Shown here piece by piece: positions 7,108 to 15,517 of a stretch of DNA of 23,377 nucleotides. This DNA is from Myxococcales bacterium. Lineage in GTDB: Bacteria > Myxococcota > Polyangia > HGW-17 > SLPX01. The position numbers were made by a program, and so were the translations under genes. The stretch covers positions 1 through 23,377 of the forward strand of contig SLPX01000332.1 of the NCBI GenBank assembly GCA_007131745.1, read 5' to 3'. Position 1 is the first letter of the stretch. Each line of letters begins with the position of its first letter. Below the pieces are notes generated by a model. It saw only the letters and a list, made by a program, of their open reading frames with translations, had not been told where the DNA came from and did not search any database.

Positions 7108-9252
7108 ATGGATAATAAATCCCGAAATGCATCTACAAAAGTCGTTTCCGACGACGGTAAGCAGAAGTCCGATATAGGTACGCCGTTGTCTCCGCCGGAA
7201 ACGCTGAAGCCGCAAATGCTGTTGGGAACTGTTTTGGAAAACAGGTACCGGATTGATGCTTTGCTGGGTGAGGGGGGCATGGGTGAGGTCTACAGGGCCG
7301 AGCATATCCAGATCGGCCGCAAGGTCGCAATAAAAGTTTTGCATCCACTTTACTCCAATGAAGAGGAAGTGTTGGAGAGATTCAAAAGAGAGGCGCGCGC
7401 TGCAACCGCCATAGGCCATCCAAACATTGTAGACGTAACGGATTCAGGGACAACACCCGACGGCAGGGCCTTTTTTGTGATGGAAGTTCTTGAAGGAATG
7501 GAGTTGGCCGACATCATCATCGACAACAAGTGGATGGATCCCCAACGCGCCGCATATATAACCGTTCAGGTTTGTCAGGCGGTCGGAGCAGCCCACAGGG
7601 CCGGCATAATTCACAGGGATCTCAAGCCGGAAAACGTTTTTTTGGTTACAAAGGACGGAGAACCGGATTTTGTGAAAATACTGGACTTTGGAATCGCCAA
7701 GTCTACCCGAATGGAAATGACCCGCGGAGGACATTTGACCCAACCCGGTCTGGCCATGGGAACGCCCGAGTACATGGCTCCGGAACAGGCAGCGGGTAAA
7801 CCGGCGGATGAGCGGGCGGACGTGTATGCTGCAGGAGGGGTGCTTTACGCCATGGTGGTGGGAAAACCTCCTCATGAAGGAAGCAACATAATGGAGGTTT
7901 TGACCCTCAAGGCTACCACGATGCCCCAAATGCCAAGGAGAATACGTCCTGAGATTCCCGAGGAGCTTGAGGGAATCATAATGAAGGCTCTTGCAAGGGA
8001 TCTTGATCTCCGTTACCAGACAATGGAGCAGCTTGAGTATGATCTTCGCAAGTTTTTGAGTGGACGAGGGTCTGCTGTAGCAGCAATTTTGGGACTCAGG
8101 CTGTCAGACGGGTCCGCTGATGAAATGGATTTCGCGAGATCACCCTCATCGGGACTTCATGATTTTGTCAGATCACCGTCATCCGAACTTCATGATTTCA
8201 ATTCTTTTTTTGAGCAAAAAGTTTCGATTTATGAAGAAATTCAAACGCCGCCTCCGGAAGATATGAAGCCGACCGACCTCCAGGTGGCTACAAACCGACC
8301 GGAGTTGTTGAAATGTCTGAAAGAAAAAGACCTTCCTCCACCCCCTCCGCCTGAACGATCTTTTGAAAGAGGAGATCCTGAAGATTTCGAAGAGTTTTCT
8401 CAATATACGCATACAGTTATAAGAAAACCGGGGAAAGGGTTGGGATGGATGTGGGCGATTGTTGCTCTTGTTTTGATCGCTGCCGGTGTGGCAAGCATAT
8501 TCTTTTTTCAAAAGAGAAAGGAAGTCGGCCGGGAGGCGACCATACCGATGGATGTTGTGCAGGATGTGAGGGTTGCACAAAAGCAAGAAGAAGAAAAAAG
8601 AGATTTGAAATCGATAGAGCCCCATTTCGTAGAAGATTCGTCGGAAAACAAACAGGGAGATGACGAAGAAGTCCAAGATGAGAAACCAAGTTTATCTGAT
8701 GCAGAGGTTAGTTTGTTAATGGAAATGGCCTGGAGGGCGGCAAAAACGAGGAAGTGGACGCGGCCTGAAGAAGAAAGCCTCCTCTTTTTCATCACCCGAC
8801 TTGAAGATGCCGATCGAGCAGAGGAAGAGATCAAAAAGCTCAGAAGTTACGCAAGAAAAAGCTTGTATAGAACAGGAAGACTCAACTTCAGAAGAAAAAA
8901 CCATGAGAGAGCCGAGGATGCTTTTAGGGATCTCTTGGCGCTTGTGCCGGGTGATGATGGTGTGAAAACCAGCCTTGTCAATGTGCTTGTCGCACGCGCT
9001 AATGACGCTCTGAGAAAAAAGAGATGGGCCGAAGCGGAAGTGTTTGCAGGAGAAGCGGTTTCCCTGGATGGAAACTCTTCAGCTGCTCGTTTTGCGTGGG
9101 CCACCGCGTTGGAAGAGGGGGGAAGGAAGCAAGCCGCTTTGGCCGAGTATGAGAAGATCTTGAAGAGCAAAAAAACACCACGCGCAATTCGAAAAAAATC
9201 CAGAACTTCCGCTGGAAAGATTCGGAAAACCCTTGCAAAAGAAAAAAGGTGA
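7108..9252 (+). CDS. Ser/Thr protein kinase with TM helix and TPR-like C-terminus
   Basis: A 714-aa PknB-like kinase. The kinase domain (about residues 47-315) has an intact GEGGMGEV loop (54-61), Lys76 (VAIK), Glu95, HRDLKPEN (Asp171), DFG (193-195) and TPEYMAPEQ (219-227), so it should be active. A linker follows with two 11-residue tandem repeats (341-362), a proline run (about 410-415) and an acidic stretch. One TM helix (about 446-467) and a charged, probably coiled region come next. The C-terminus (about 590-710) looks like TPR or TPR-like helical pairs (RAEDAFRDLLALVPG, AEAEVFAGEAVSLDG, AALAEYEKIL). It ends Lys/Arg-rich. The layout suggests a cytoplasmic kinase with an extracytoplasmic interaction domain. 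It is distinct from the first kinase: RD-LKP loop, longer linker, no PEGA. The ATG has no clear ribosome binding site. Confidence 0.94.
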   Translation: MDNKSRNASTKVVSDDGKQKSDIGTPLSPPETLKPQMLLGTVLENRYRIDALLGEGGMGEVYRAEHIQIGRKVAIKVLHPLYSNEEEVLERFKREARAATAIGHPNIVDVTDSGTTPDGRAFFVMEVLEGMELADIIIDNKWMDPQRAAYITVQVCQAVGAAHRAGIIHRDLKPENVFLVTKDGEPDFVKILDFGIAKSTRMEMTRGGHLTQPGLAMGTPEYMAPEQAAGKPADERADVYAAGGVLYAMVVGKPPHEGSNIMEVLTLKATTMPQMPRRIRPEIPEELEGIIMKALARDLDLRYQTMEQLEYDLRKFLSGRGSAVAAILGLRLSDGSADEMDFARSPSSGLHDFVRSPSSELHDFNSFFEQKVSIYEEIQTPPPEDMKPTDLQVATNRPELLKCLKEKDLPPPPPPERSFERGDPEDFEEFSQYTHTVIRKPGKGLGWMWAIVALVLIAAGVASIFFFQKRKEVGREATIPMDVVQDVRVAQKQEEEKRDLKSIEPHFVEDSSENKQGDDEEVQDEKPSLSDAEVSLLMEMAWRAAKTRKWTRPEEESLLFFITRLEDADRAEEEIKKLRSYARKSLYRTGRLNFRRKNHERAEDAFRDLLALVPGDDGVKTSLVNVLVARANDALRKKRWAEAEVFAGEAVSLDGNSSAARFAWATALEEGGRKQAALAEYEKILKSKKTPRAIRKKSRTSAGKIRKTLAKEKR
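8128..8193 (+). repeat. 33-bp tandem duplication in kinase linker
   Basis: Two in-frame 33-bp units (8128-8160 and 8161-8193) encode DFARSPSSGLH and DFVRSPSSELH, followed by the start of a third unit (DF). The units differ at several bases, so the duplication is not brand new. The RSPSS core is Ser-rich and could be an autophosphorylation or docking segment, which is an inference. Confidence 0.75.
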
Positions 9253-9310
9253 ATCAATAAAATAGAGGTTTTTGAAGGGGTTTGATCCAGGGCGGTGTTT
9301 GAAAGTTAAG

Positions 9311-9823
9311 TTACAAACGATTTGCAAATTTCGCCAATTCTCTTGTTGTAGGAATTCCGCTCAAAAACCCCCGCGGAAATCCCTTGGCGTCAAGAAGCAG
9401 TATAGCGGGAACACTCAAGACACGGCCTATTCCCGCATTTTCAAGAGCTTCCTGAGTGCTTTGAAGAACGGGAAAAGGGAGATTCATGGTTTCTGCGTAC
9501 ATGTCCAGGAAACGAGGGTCGTGATCTACGGATATAGCCACGATTTGCACCTTGTTTTCTGTCAGAGCCGCCTGGACTTGAAGGAGCCTGTCGAATACAA
9601 TCGGGCAAGGACGGCACCATGTTGAGAAAAAGGCCACGAAAACAGCGGTTCCACGCAAAGATTCCAAAGAATAAAGGGTTCCCTCCACGCTGGGAAGAGT
9701 CAGGTATACCGGTGACTTTTTGATGTACGGAAGGGAAGACTCTTTCACCGAACGGGCGCATCCCGCGTACAAAAAGAGGCAAAGAAGACAAACGTGGAAA
9801 AAGGTTTTTCTCATGAGAAGCAT
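9311..9823 (-). CDS. TlpA-like thioredoxin-fold lipoprotein
   Basis: A 170-aa exported thiol-disulfide oxidoreductase of the TlpA/ResA/AhpC-TSA type. A hydrophobic signal (about 5-20) ends in a lipobox-like LYAGC (Cys22), so it is probably lipid-anchored outside the inner membrane. The thioredoxin fold follows, with FFSTWCRPC (redox Cys70 and Cys73) and the cis-Pro segment VLSVPAILLLD. The N-terminal LTLPSVEGTLYSLESLRG is typical of TlpA. ATG codons at 9823 and 9814 (MRKTFF) are both possible; neither has a good ribosome binding site. It is convergent with the upstream kinase gene (58-bp gap). No cytochrome maturation or dsb gene is adjacent, so its partner protein is unknown. Confidence 0.87.
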   Translation of the reverse strand: MLLMRKTFFHVCLLCLFLYAGCARSVKESSLPYIKKSPVYLTLPSVEGTLYSLESLRGTAVFVAFFSTWCRPCPIVFDRLLQVQAALTENKVQIVAISVDHDPRFLDMYAETMNLPFPVLQSTQEALENAGIGRVLSVPAILLLDAKGFPRGFLSGIPTTRELAKFANRL

Positions 9824-9993
9824 ACTATAACCAAAACTACGGACTTAAAGAAGATCTGAAAAACCAGCGAGTGCGGCTCTTTTAGGTCGACAACATTTTT
9901 CCTTTGACAAACTGCAAACCGGCAGCGCCCAAACAATGGAACACAGTACTGCCGAGGAGTTCTCCTAAAGGGCGACCGAGCGGCCGGTCGGGA

Positions 9994-10023
9994 TGGATCG
10001 GCGGTTAATGTGAGCGTGTTTAG
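9994..10023 (+). repeat. 30-bp repeat, copy A
   Basis: Thirty bases here are identical, in reverse complement, to 16412-16441. Core: GGCGGTTAATGTGAGCGTG. In this copy the embedded GTGAGCGTGTTTAG would open an 8-codon frame (MSVFSLT then TAG). Identity stops abruptly at both edges. The repeat abuts the putative promoter of the glycosyltransferase. Confidence 0.9.
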
Positions 10024-10024
10024 C

Positions 10025-10052
10025 TTGACATAGGCAGACTGGCTCATAGAGT
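10025..10052 (+). promoter_or_regulatory. Putative sigma70 promoter of the glycosyltransferase gene
   Basis: A perfect TTGACA (10025-10030) is followed after 16 bp by TAGAGT (10047-10052; 4/6 match). It would give a leader of about 140 nt before the glycosyltransferase ATG. The -35 element begins two bases after repeat copy A. Confidence 0.45.
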
Positions 10053-10201
10053 GTTAGGCGGTTTTTTGGGGGTTGGGCGAGGATTTTGCTCGGCATGATC
10101 GTAGTGCCCGGACCGCTTTCGGGGATGGCAATGTCTCTGCGGAAAGGATTTGAAAACGGGTATTCGGTAAATCTTGGAAAGGTAGAAACGAGGATTCTCC
10201 C

Positions 10202-11677
10202 ATGGCAATCTTGGATATGATTTTGATATCGTTTTACCTTGCGGTTCTGGTTTGTCTGGCTGTCTACGGATTTCACAGAAGCTCGCTTGTTGCTTTGTAT
10301 TTTCGACACAAGAAGAAAACAACCCGACCTTGGGGCCGGTTTGACAGACTGCCTCGTGTGACAGTGCAACTTCCCATGTTCAACGAAATGTATGTGGCGG
10401 AAAGATTGCTGGAGGCGACGTCTGAAATCGATTATCCAGTGGAGTTGCTGGAGATACAGGTGTTGGATGATTCCACCGATGAAACCAGGCAAATAGCTGT
10501 CGACAAGGTTGAAGAATTGAAGAAACGAGGTTTCGACGTTTCTTATATCCATAGAACAGACAGGCAGGGTTTCAAAGCGGGAGCGCTCGAAAACGGGCTC
10601 AAGAGAGCCAAGGGTGAATATATATTGGTTTTTGACGCTGATTTCATACCGAACAAAAACGTGTTGCATGAGACGATTCACTTTTTTACGGATCCTGAAG
10701 TCGGCATGGTTCAAGTACGATGGGGACACATAAACAGAGACTACTCGCCCTTGACGCAGGTTCAGTCGGTTATGCTTGATGGGCATTTTTTGATAGAGCA
10801 TACAGCCAGGTACAGATCGGGGCGATTTTTTAATTTCAACGGGACAGCCGGTGTTTGGCGGCGGGAAGCGATAGAGTCATCGGGTGGGTGGCAACATGAT
10901 ACATTGACTGAAGATCTAGATCTCTCTTACAGGGCACAGTTGAAGGGTTGGAAATTTGTATATCTTCCCGATGTTCTCTCTCCCGCGGAAATTCCGGTGG
11001 AAATGAATTCTTTTAAGTCCCAGCAATTTCGTTGGGCGAAAGGGTCTATTCAAGTAGCCTGTAAGCTTCTGCCGATGGTTATGAAAAGCAGAGTGCCGTG
11101 GAAAGTAAAGGTGGAGGCGTTGTTTCACCTGACCAATAATTTCGCTTATCCGCTTTTGTTTCTGTTGTCTCTCCTTCTTGTGCCCAATCTCATGGTCAGG
11201 ACCACCCATGGGTGGCGGGAAGTTCTGATTCTGGATCTGCCTCTTTTTTTCGGAACCACTTTTTCCGTCGCCATGTTTTACCTGATAACACAAAGAGAGG
11301 ATAAGAAGAGCGGGTTTTTGAAAAGTCTTGGAAGAATTCCTCTTGTGCTCTCTTTGGGAATCGGGTTGTGTGTGAATCAGTCTAAAGCGGTTTTCGAAGC
11401 CTTGCGAGGAAAAACAGGGGAATTTGTGCGAACCCCGAAAACCGGGGTTGTGCACAAGGTCGAGAAGTGGACGAAAAGAAAGTACAGGTCCGGAGTTTCT
11501 TTTGTTCCGTATGTTGAAGTGTTTATGGGTTTGTATTTTGTGATGGCCATGGCAGCCGCAGCGATAAACGGGCATTGGTTGTCAATGCCGTTTATTTTCC
11601 TGTTTCTTGCCGGGTATTGGTACGTGGGTATAGCTTCTTTCGTGCATGCCAGAGCACAGTCCCGAGCCTTGGAATAG
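10202..11677 (+). CDS. Processive family-2 glycosyltransferase (cellulose synthase-like)
   Basis: A 491-aa inner-membrane GT2 enzyme likely polymerising or transferring a beta-linked sugar from a nucleotide sugar. An N-terminal TM helix (about 5-25) is followed by the GT-A domain with VLDDSTDET (Asp89/Asp90), FDADF (metal-binding 145-147), GTAGVWRR (about 214-221), TEDLDLS (catalytic Asp238) and QQFRW (Q274-x-x-R277-W278). The last is the acceptor-site motif of processive synthases. Three or four C-terminal TM helices lie at about 305-330, 345-365, 375-395 and 440-480. The overall look is closer to CslA/mannan-synthase-like GT2 proteins than to BcsA, and there is no PilZ domain at its C-terminus. 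A GAGGA ribosome binding site precedes the ATG. No bcsB or other synthase subunit is adjacent. The polymer identity is unknown. Confidence 0.9.
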   Translation: MAILDMILISFYLAVLVCLAVYGFHRSSLVALYFRHKKKTTRPWGRFDRLPRVTVQLPMFNEMYVAERLLEATSEIDYPVELLEIQVLDDSTDETRQIAVDKVEELKKRGFDVSYIHRTDRQGFKAGALENGLKRAKGEYILVFDADFIPNKNVLHETIHFFTDPEVGMVQVRWGHINRDYSPLTQVQSVMLDGHFLIEHTARYRSGRFFNFNGTAGVWRREAIESSGGWQHDTLTEDLDLSYRAQLKGWKFVYLPDVLSPAEIPVEMNSFKSQQFRWAKGSIQVACKLLPMVMKSRVPWKVKVEALFHLTNNFAYPLLFLLSLLLVPNLMVRTTHGWREVLILDLPLFFGTTFSVAMFYLITQREDKKSGFLKSLGRIPLVLSLGIGLCVNQSKAVFEALRGKTGEFVRTPKTGVVHKVEKWTKRKYRSGVSFVPYVEVFMGLYFVMAMAAAAINGHWLSMPFIFLFLAGYWYVGIASFVHARAQSRALE

Positions 11678-11694
11678 AGCCAATTATAACAACT

Positions 11695-12345
11695 TCAGTT
11701 TGCAGGAGGAGGGGGCAAGGAGGAGAGATCGTCATTATTGACCGGTTTCGGTAAAACGCGTCTTCTGACTGCAGAAACTTTCATGTATCGGCACAAAACA
11801 GCCACCATTCCTTCGACAGAGATGTTTTTTACATCGTCGTCTTTTCTGGAATATTTGGGATCTCCGGATTTGAGCTTGGTTGATATGATTTCCGCAAGTG
11901 TAGACGAATGTGTGCTGCCGTCCCGTCGGTCGGTATACGAAACACTGTCTTCCACGATTCCCACACCGACACCCAGATCTCTGACGAATTGAACTCGAAC
12001 GTCCAACGGGACACCGTCGCGGTTATAAAAGCCTCGAATTTCCACCGACATCTTTCCCTCGTCTGATATTCCAAGAGTCAGGACGAAGGTTTGCCAACAT
12101 TCGGAAACAACCGATTCTCTTTCTATTGAAGGAAAAAGAAAATTGATTCTGCCCATTGGAATTTGGTTTTCGAACCGGAAGAGAAACGTTAATTCTTGAG
12201 GCGTAAGAGCGTACCGCATCTGGCATCCGGTAACCTGGCATTGGCTGAGGGCTCGTATGTTTTCTTGCCATAGTTCCATGGTCGGGAGGTTTTTGCGGCG
12301 CTCCGGACCGGAATAACCCGAAGATTTTACTTGCTGATTGCTCAT
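11695..12345 (-). CDS. Unrecognised 216-aa protein
   Basis: I do not recognise a family. The predicted protein is soluble, with no signal peptide or TM segment. It opens with SGYSGPERRKN, a GPERR motif also seen near the N-terminus of the PilZ protein at 16612-17322. The middle (about 50-135) is probably alpha/beta (FLFRFENQIPMGRINFLF, FVLTLGISDEGKMSVEI). The C-terminal third is charged and polar and ends in a proline run (LPPPPAN). A GGAG ribosome binding site lies just before the ATG, and a very good promoter lies upstream, supporting a real gene. It is convergent with the glycosyltransferase (17-bp gap) and divergent from the S41 protease. A regulator or adaptor role is only a guess. Confidence 0.75.
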   Translation of the reverse strand: MSNQQVKSSGYSGPERRKNLPTMELWQENIRALSQCQVTGCQMRYALTPQELTFLFRFENQIPMGRINFLFPSIERESVVSECWQTFVLTLGISDEGKMSVEIRGFYNRDGVPLDVRVQFVRDLGVGVGIVEDSVSYTDRRDGSTHSSTLAEIISTKLKSGDPKYSRKDDDVKNISVEGMVAVLCRYMKVSAVRRRVLPKPVNNDDLSSLPPPPAN

Positions 12346-12384
12346 ATGGACTCCATTCTTTAAAAAGATGCTTTTTTGGTTGCC

Positions 12385-12412
12385 ATTATGTTTGTCAGGA
12401 AAATAGTGTCAA
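12385..12412 (-). promoter_or_regulatory. Putative sigma70 promoter for the 216-aa gene
   Basis: On the minus strand, a perfect TTGACA (12412-12407) and CATAAT (12390-12385; 5/6 match) are separated by 16 bp. They lie about 40 bp upstream of the ATG at 12345, with a GGAG ribosome binding site between. This is among the best-looking promoters in the window. Confidence 0.5.
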
Positions 12413-12445
12413 GAGACGAAACAGATTGTTAGAATAAGATTGGTC

Positions 12446-15400
12446 ATGAAACAAAATTCCAAAAGTGCATTCAAAAAAAACCATTTTGCATTCCTAAACG
12501 GAGCAAATGAAAACCACAAACGGCGAATGCAAATAAGTGGGCGCATCGCAGTGGTTTTTACCTGTATGACCATTGCTGCAGGACTGACAGCGTATCGTAC
12601 GGCCTTAGAGCAGCCGATGGTTCGTTCGGAGAACGAGTTCAGGCGATACGTGGAGGGAAAGCGAAAGGCGTATCGGCTGACTGCGTTTATTCTACAAATG
12701 GTGAAGGATAATTACGTTGATCCGACACGTCTTCGGCCTCGGACAATGCTGAAAGCCGCTCTGGACGAGCTTCAAGAACAGATAGCCGAGGTGATGGTTT
12801 TATGGTCTGAAAAGGGGGAACGGGCTCAGATCAGCGTGGACATGTACAGGCGGGATTTCGATCTTTCGGACGTAGATTCGGTGGCAACGCTATACACGGC
12901 GCTCAAGGAAATACTTTCGTATGTCGAAAAATATTTAAATAGCGACGGCAAAAACCGTGAAATTGAATATGCAGCAATAAACGGAATGTTGCAGACGCTG
13001 GATCCGCATTCTTTGCTAATGGATCCCGATGTGTACAAGAATTTAAAACTGGGAACCCGGGGTTCCTTCGGCGGGTTGGGCATAGTGATTTCCATCCGGG
13101 AAGGTGTGTTGACTGTGGTTTCCCCCATCGACGATACGCCGGCGTTTAAAGCCGGATTGAAGGCGGGCGATGTGATCGTCAAAATCGACGGGGCTTCCAC
13201 AATGAACATGACATTGAACGAGGCGGTAAACAGACTTAGAGGTGATCCCGCCACCAAGGTCGAGCTGTGGATCGAGAGGGAAGGATGGGTGGAGCCGAGA
13301 AAGTTTAACATAGCTAGAGCCGTTATTCGCATAAAAAGCGTAGCATCCAGGATGCTGAAAAACGACATCGGGTTTTTAAGAATAAAGCAATTCAGCAGAA
13401 ACACCTATGAAGAGGTGGTGGAGCATTTGGAAAAGCTGAAACAGAAAAACGCCCGGGGGCTTATTTTGGGTCTATACAATAATCCGGGAGGGCTTTTTGA
13501 ACAGGCGATAAAGGTGGCTGATCTTTTTCTCGACAAGGGCGACATTGTAACGACAGTCGGATATGCAGGGAAAAAAAGAGAGACCATAAAGGCGGGCAAG
13601 GCAAGAACATTGTGGAAAAGACCGGTGTTGGTTCTTGTCAACAGTGGTTCTGCAAGTGCCTCGGAAATACTTGCGGGAGCCCTCAAAGAAAGAGGACAAG
13701 CTGTTGTTTTCGGCGAAACCACTTTTGGCAAGGGCTCGGTGCAGGTGTTGTTCGACAATGATGACGGATCGGCTCTGAAACTTACAACTCGGCAGTATTT
13801 GACACCGGGAGATAATTCCATTCAATCGGTCGGTATAGTTCCGGATGTAGAGTTGGTTCCGGTTACGATAACAAAAGAGGAAATAAAGCTTTTTACGCCA
13901 AAAAAACTGAGGCGCGAAAATGATCTTGAAAAACACTTGAGTCCAAGTTGGGAAATCGGACAAAGGGAAACTCCGAGCGCCAGAATAAAATACTTTGCTG
14001 GAAAGGGGGATTCTCAATTAGTGGCTGATGATGATATTTCAGGCGATTCCATTGATACGGAGGTGCTCAGGATAGCGTCGGAAGTTCTTTTGAAAAATCC
14101 GGCCACATCCAGGGACGGGCTTTTGCGGAATGTAAAAGCGCGCATGCCGGAAATAAGGGAGAGGCAACAAAAAAGAATAGCAAAAGAACTAAAAAAACTG
14201 GGTGTCGACTGGTCTCTTAAATCAACTAAGGCCGTTCCAATGCTGGAAGCGGAGCTTGAAGTGGAAGGGCTGGAATGGGTGGTTAAAGCCGGCGAGACAA
14301 TGAAGCTCACGATGAAGGTAACAAACCTGGGACTCGATTCGGCATACAGGGTTCGAGCGGTATCGTCCTCCATTTCTCCTTTTTTTGACGACAAGGAGTT
14401 CGTTTTTGGAAAAATTGCTCCCGGTCAAACCCGCCGATGGAGTGTAGATGTTCGTTTGCCGATACATCTGCATACTCAAAAAATACCGGTTTCAGTGTCT
14501 TTTTTTGAAGAGTACGGCTACGCTCCGCCGTCGCTGGATCAGGTAGTGAAAGTCAGGGGTCATCCCAGGCCTTTGTTGGCGGGTCAGTACCAACTCATTG
14601 ACGATTTGATCGGCAACCGTGACGGGTTGGTGCAAAAGGGCGAAAGGGTGAGATTGAGGGTAACGGTCAGAAATCTCGGAAAAGGCCCATCTCTGAATAC
14701 AGAAATAGCGATACAAAATCTTTCGGGTCCGGCTTTGTCAATTCATCAGGGCAGGGCAAGATTGGGTCGCCTCGAAGTAGGGGAGGAAAAAGAGGCGGAT
14801 CTGATTTTTGAAGTAAAAAAAGGACTTGCTTTCCGCACGTTGGCCTTGAAGCTAAGCGTCCAGGACACAACATTGAGAACGTCTTTCAGGGAGAGGATAG
14901 TTTTTCCCGTGTCCGCGGGAGGTAGGTTGGTTGAAAAGATGGAAGGATGGATAAGGGTTGAGCAGGAAGAGACAGAGCTTAGAGGCGGCCCGGACAAGGA
15001 CAGTCCTCTTCTGGGCTGGGCTGAAAAAAACAGTGTGTTTTCGTTGAACGGTAGAATTCACGGGTGGTACCGGGTGGAATGGAAACCCGGCAAACCGGCT
15101 TTTTTGCCTCTTCAGAGTGCAACGGTCTTGCCGTTGAAAGAGCAGCCTCAAAAAGACCCAGTGGTAAGAAGAGTTTTTCACCTGACTCCACCGGTAATAA
15201 GATTGGAAAAAACACCTCTGATCACCAGTGAGCCCAAAATGAAACTGAGGGGAGTTGTCTTTGATGATGAAAGGTTGAGAGACGTATTTATAGAGGTAGT
15301 TCATTTGAACGAGGGCATACAAAGACGAAAGGTTTTTTATCGCTCCAACAGGTTCAATGAAGAGTTGAATTATATAACGTTTGCGGAGGACATAGATCTG

Positions 15401-15517
15401 GAGGAGGGTTTGAATTACATTCGGGTCGTAGGGAGGGAAAATGATCATGTGGAAACGGAAAAAACGGTGGTTGTGTTGAAACACGGATCAGAGCGTGCCT
15501 ACAAATCATCCATGTGA
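12446..15517 (+). CDS. S41-family carboxy-terminal processing protease with long Ig/SH3-like extension
   Basis: A 1023-aa envelope Ser-Lys protease of the CtpA/Prc type. One N-terminal TM or signal anchor (about 33-55) places the rest in the periplasm. An N-terminal helical region follows (about 60-200; YVDPTRL, GMLQTLDPHS). The PDZ domain is at about 203-295 (GSFGGLGIVIS, AGLKAGDVIVKIDG). The S41 core is at about 300-475 with GSASASEILAGA (catalytic Ser404), TFGKGSVQ (general-base Lys429, Gln433) and LTPGDNSIQSVGIVPD. After about residue 600 come CARDB-like Ig repeats (KLTMKVTNLG, VRLRVTVRNLG), an SH3b-like segment (about 830-895) and a last Ig-like domain. Family members are usually 400-700 aa, so the extension is large. 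ATG 12446 is preferred to the in-frame TTG at 12440. The 3' end overlaps the convergent ATPase gene by 19 bp. Confidence 0.93.
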   Translation: MKQNSKSAFKKNHFAFLNGANENHKRRMQISGRIAVVFTCMTIAAGLTAYRTALEQPMVRSENEFRRYVEGKRKAYRLTAFILQMVKDNYVDPTRLRPRTMLKAALDELQEQIAEVMVLWSEKGERAQISVDMYRRDFDLSDVDSVATLYTALKEILSYVEKYLNSDGKNREIEYAAINGMLQTLDPHSLLMDPDVYKNLKLGTRGSFGGLGIVISIREGVLTVVSPIDDTPAFKAGLKAGDVIVKIDGASTMNMTLNEAVNRLRGDPATKVELWIEREGWVEPRKFNIARAVIRIKSVASRMLKNDIGFLRIKQFSRNTYEEVVEHLEKLKQKNARGLILGLYNNPGGLFEQAIKVADLFLDKGDIVTTVGYAGKKRETIKAGKARTLWKRPVLVLVNSGSASASEILAGALKERGQAVVFGETTFGKGSVQVLFDNDDGSALKLTTRQYLTPGDNSIQSVGIVPDVELVPVTITKEEIKLFTPKKLRRENDLEKHLSPSWEIGQRETPSARIKYFAGKGDSQLVADDDISGDSIDTEVLRIASEVLLKNPATSRDGLLRNVKARMPEIRERQQKRIAKELKKLGVDWSLKSTKAVPMLEAELEVEGLEWVVKAGETMKLTMKVTNLGLDSAYRVRAVSSSISPFFDDKEFVFGKIAPGQTRRWSVDVRLPIHLHTQKIPVSVSFFEEYGYAPPSLDQVVKVRGHPRPLLAGQYQLIDDLIGNRDGLVQKGERVRLRVTVRNLGKGPSLNTEIAIQNLSGPALSIHQGRARLGRLEVGEEKEADLIFEVKKGLAFRTLALKLSVQDTTLRTSFRERIVFPVSAGGRLVEKMEGWIRVEQEETELRGGPDKDSPLLGWAEKNSVFSLNGRIHGWYRVEWKPGKPAFLPLQSATVLPLKEQPQKDPVVRRVFHLTPPVIRLEKTPLITSEPKMKLRGVVFDDERLRDVFIEVVHLNEGIQRRKVFYRSNRFNEELNYITFAEDIDLEEGLNYIRVVGRENDHVETEKTVVVLKHGSERAYKSSM

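Larger units (their letters stand above)
9824..10201. other. 378-bp non-coding region with repeat and promoter
   Basis: No credible gene was seen. The region lies between the divergent thioredoxin-like and glycosyltransferase genes. It holds a hairpin with arms CGGCAG/CTGCCG (in minus-strand reading, about 9921-9955), a 12-bp near-palindrome AGGAGTTCTCCT (about 9955-9966), one copy of a 30-bp dispersed repeat (9994-10023), a near-consensus promoter (10025-10052) and a G-rich stretch (about 10056-10082). Confidence 0.6.

Noticed and set aside
10040..10060. Integron attC-like GTTAGGC core
   Set aside because: No matching RYYYAAC partner or paired L boxes nearby, and no integrase or cassette array in the window.
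10056..10082. G-quadruplex-like run
   Set aside because: Several G-tracts are only two bases long, so a stable quadruplex is doubtful.
9965..10801. 278-aa minus-strand frame over the glycosyltransferase start and upstream region
   Set aside because: Overlaps the conserved GT-A domain in antisense and has no motif; its similarity to a frame near 16430 only reflects the 30-bp repeat.
12826..14017. Long antisense frames over the S41 protease gene
   Set aside because: Opposite to a gene with clear catalytic motifs; Ser/Pro/Phe-rich products typical of shadow frames.
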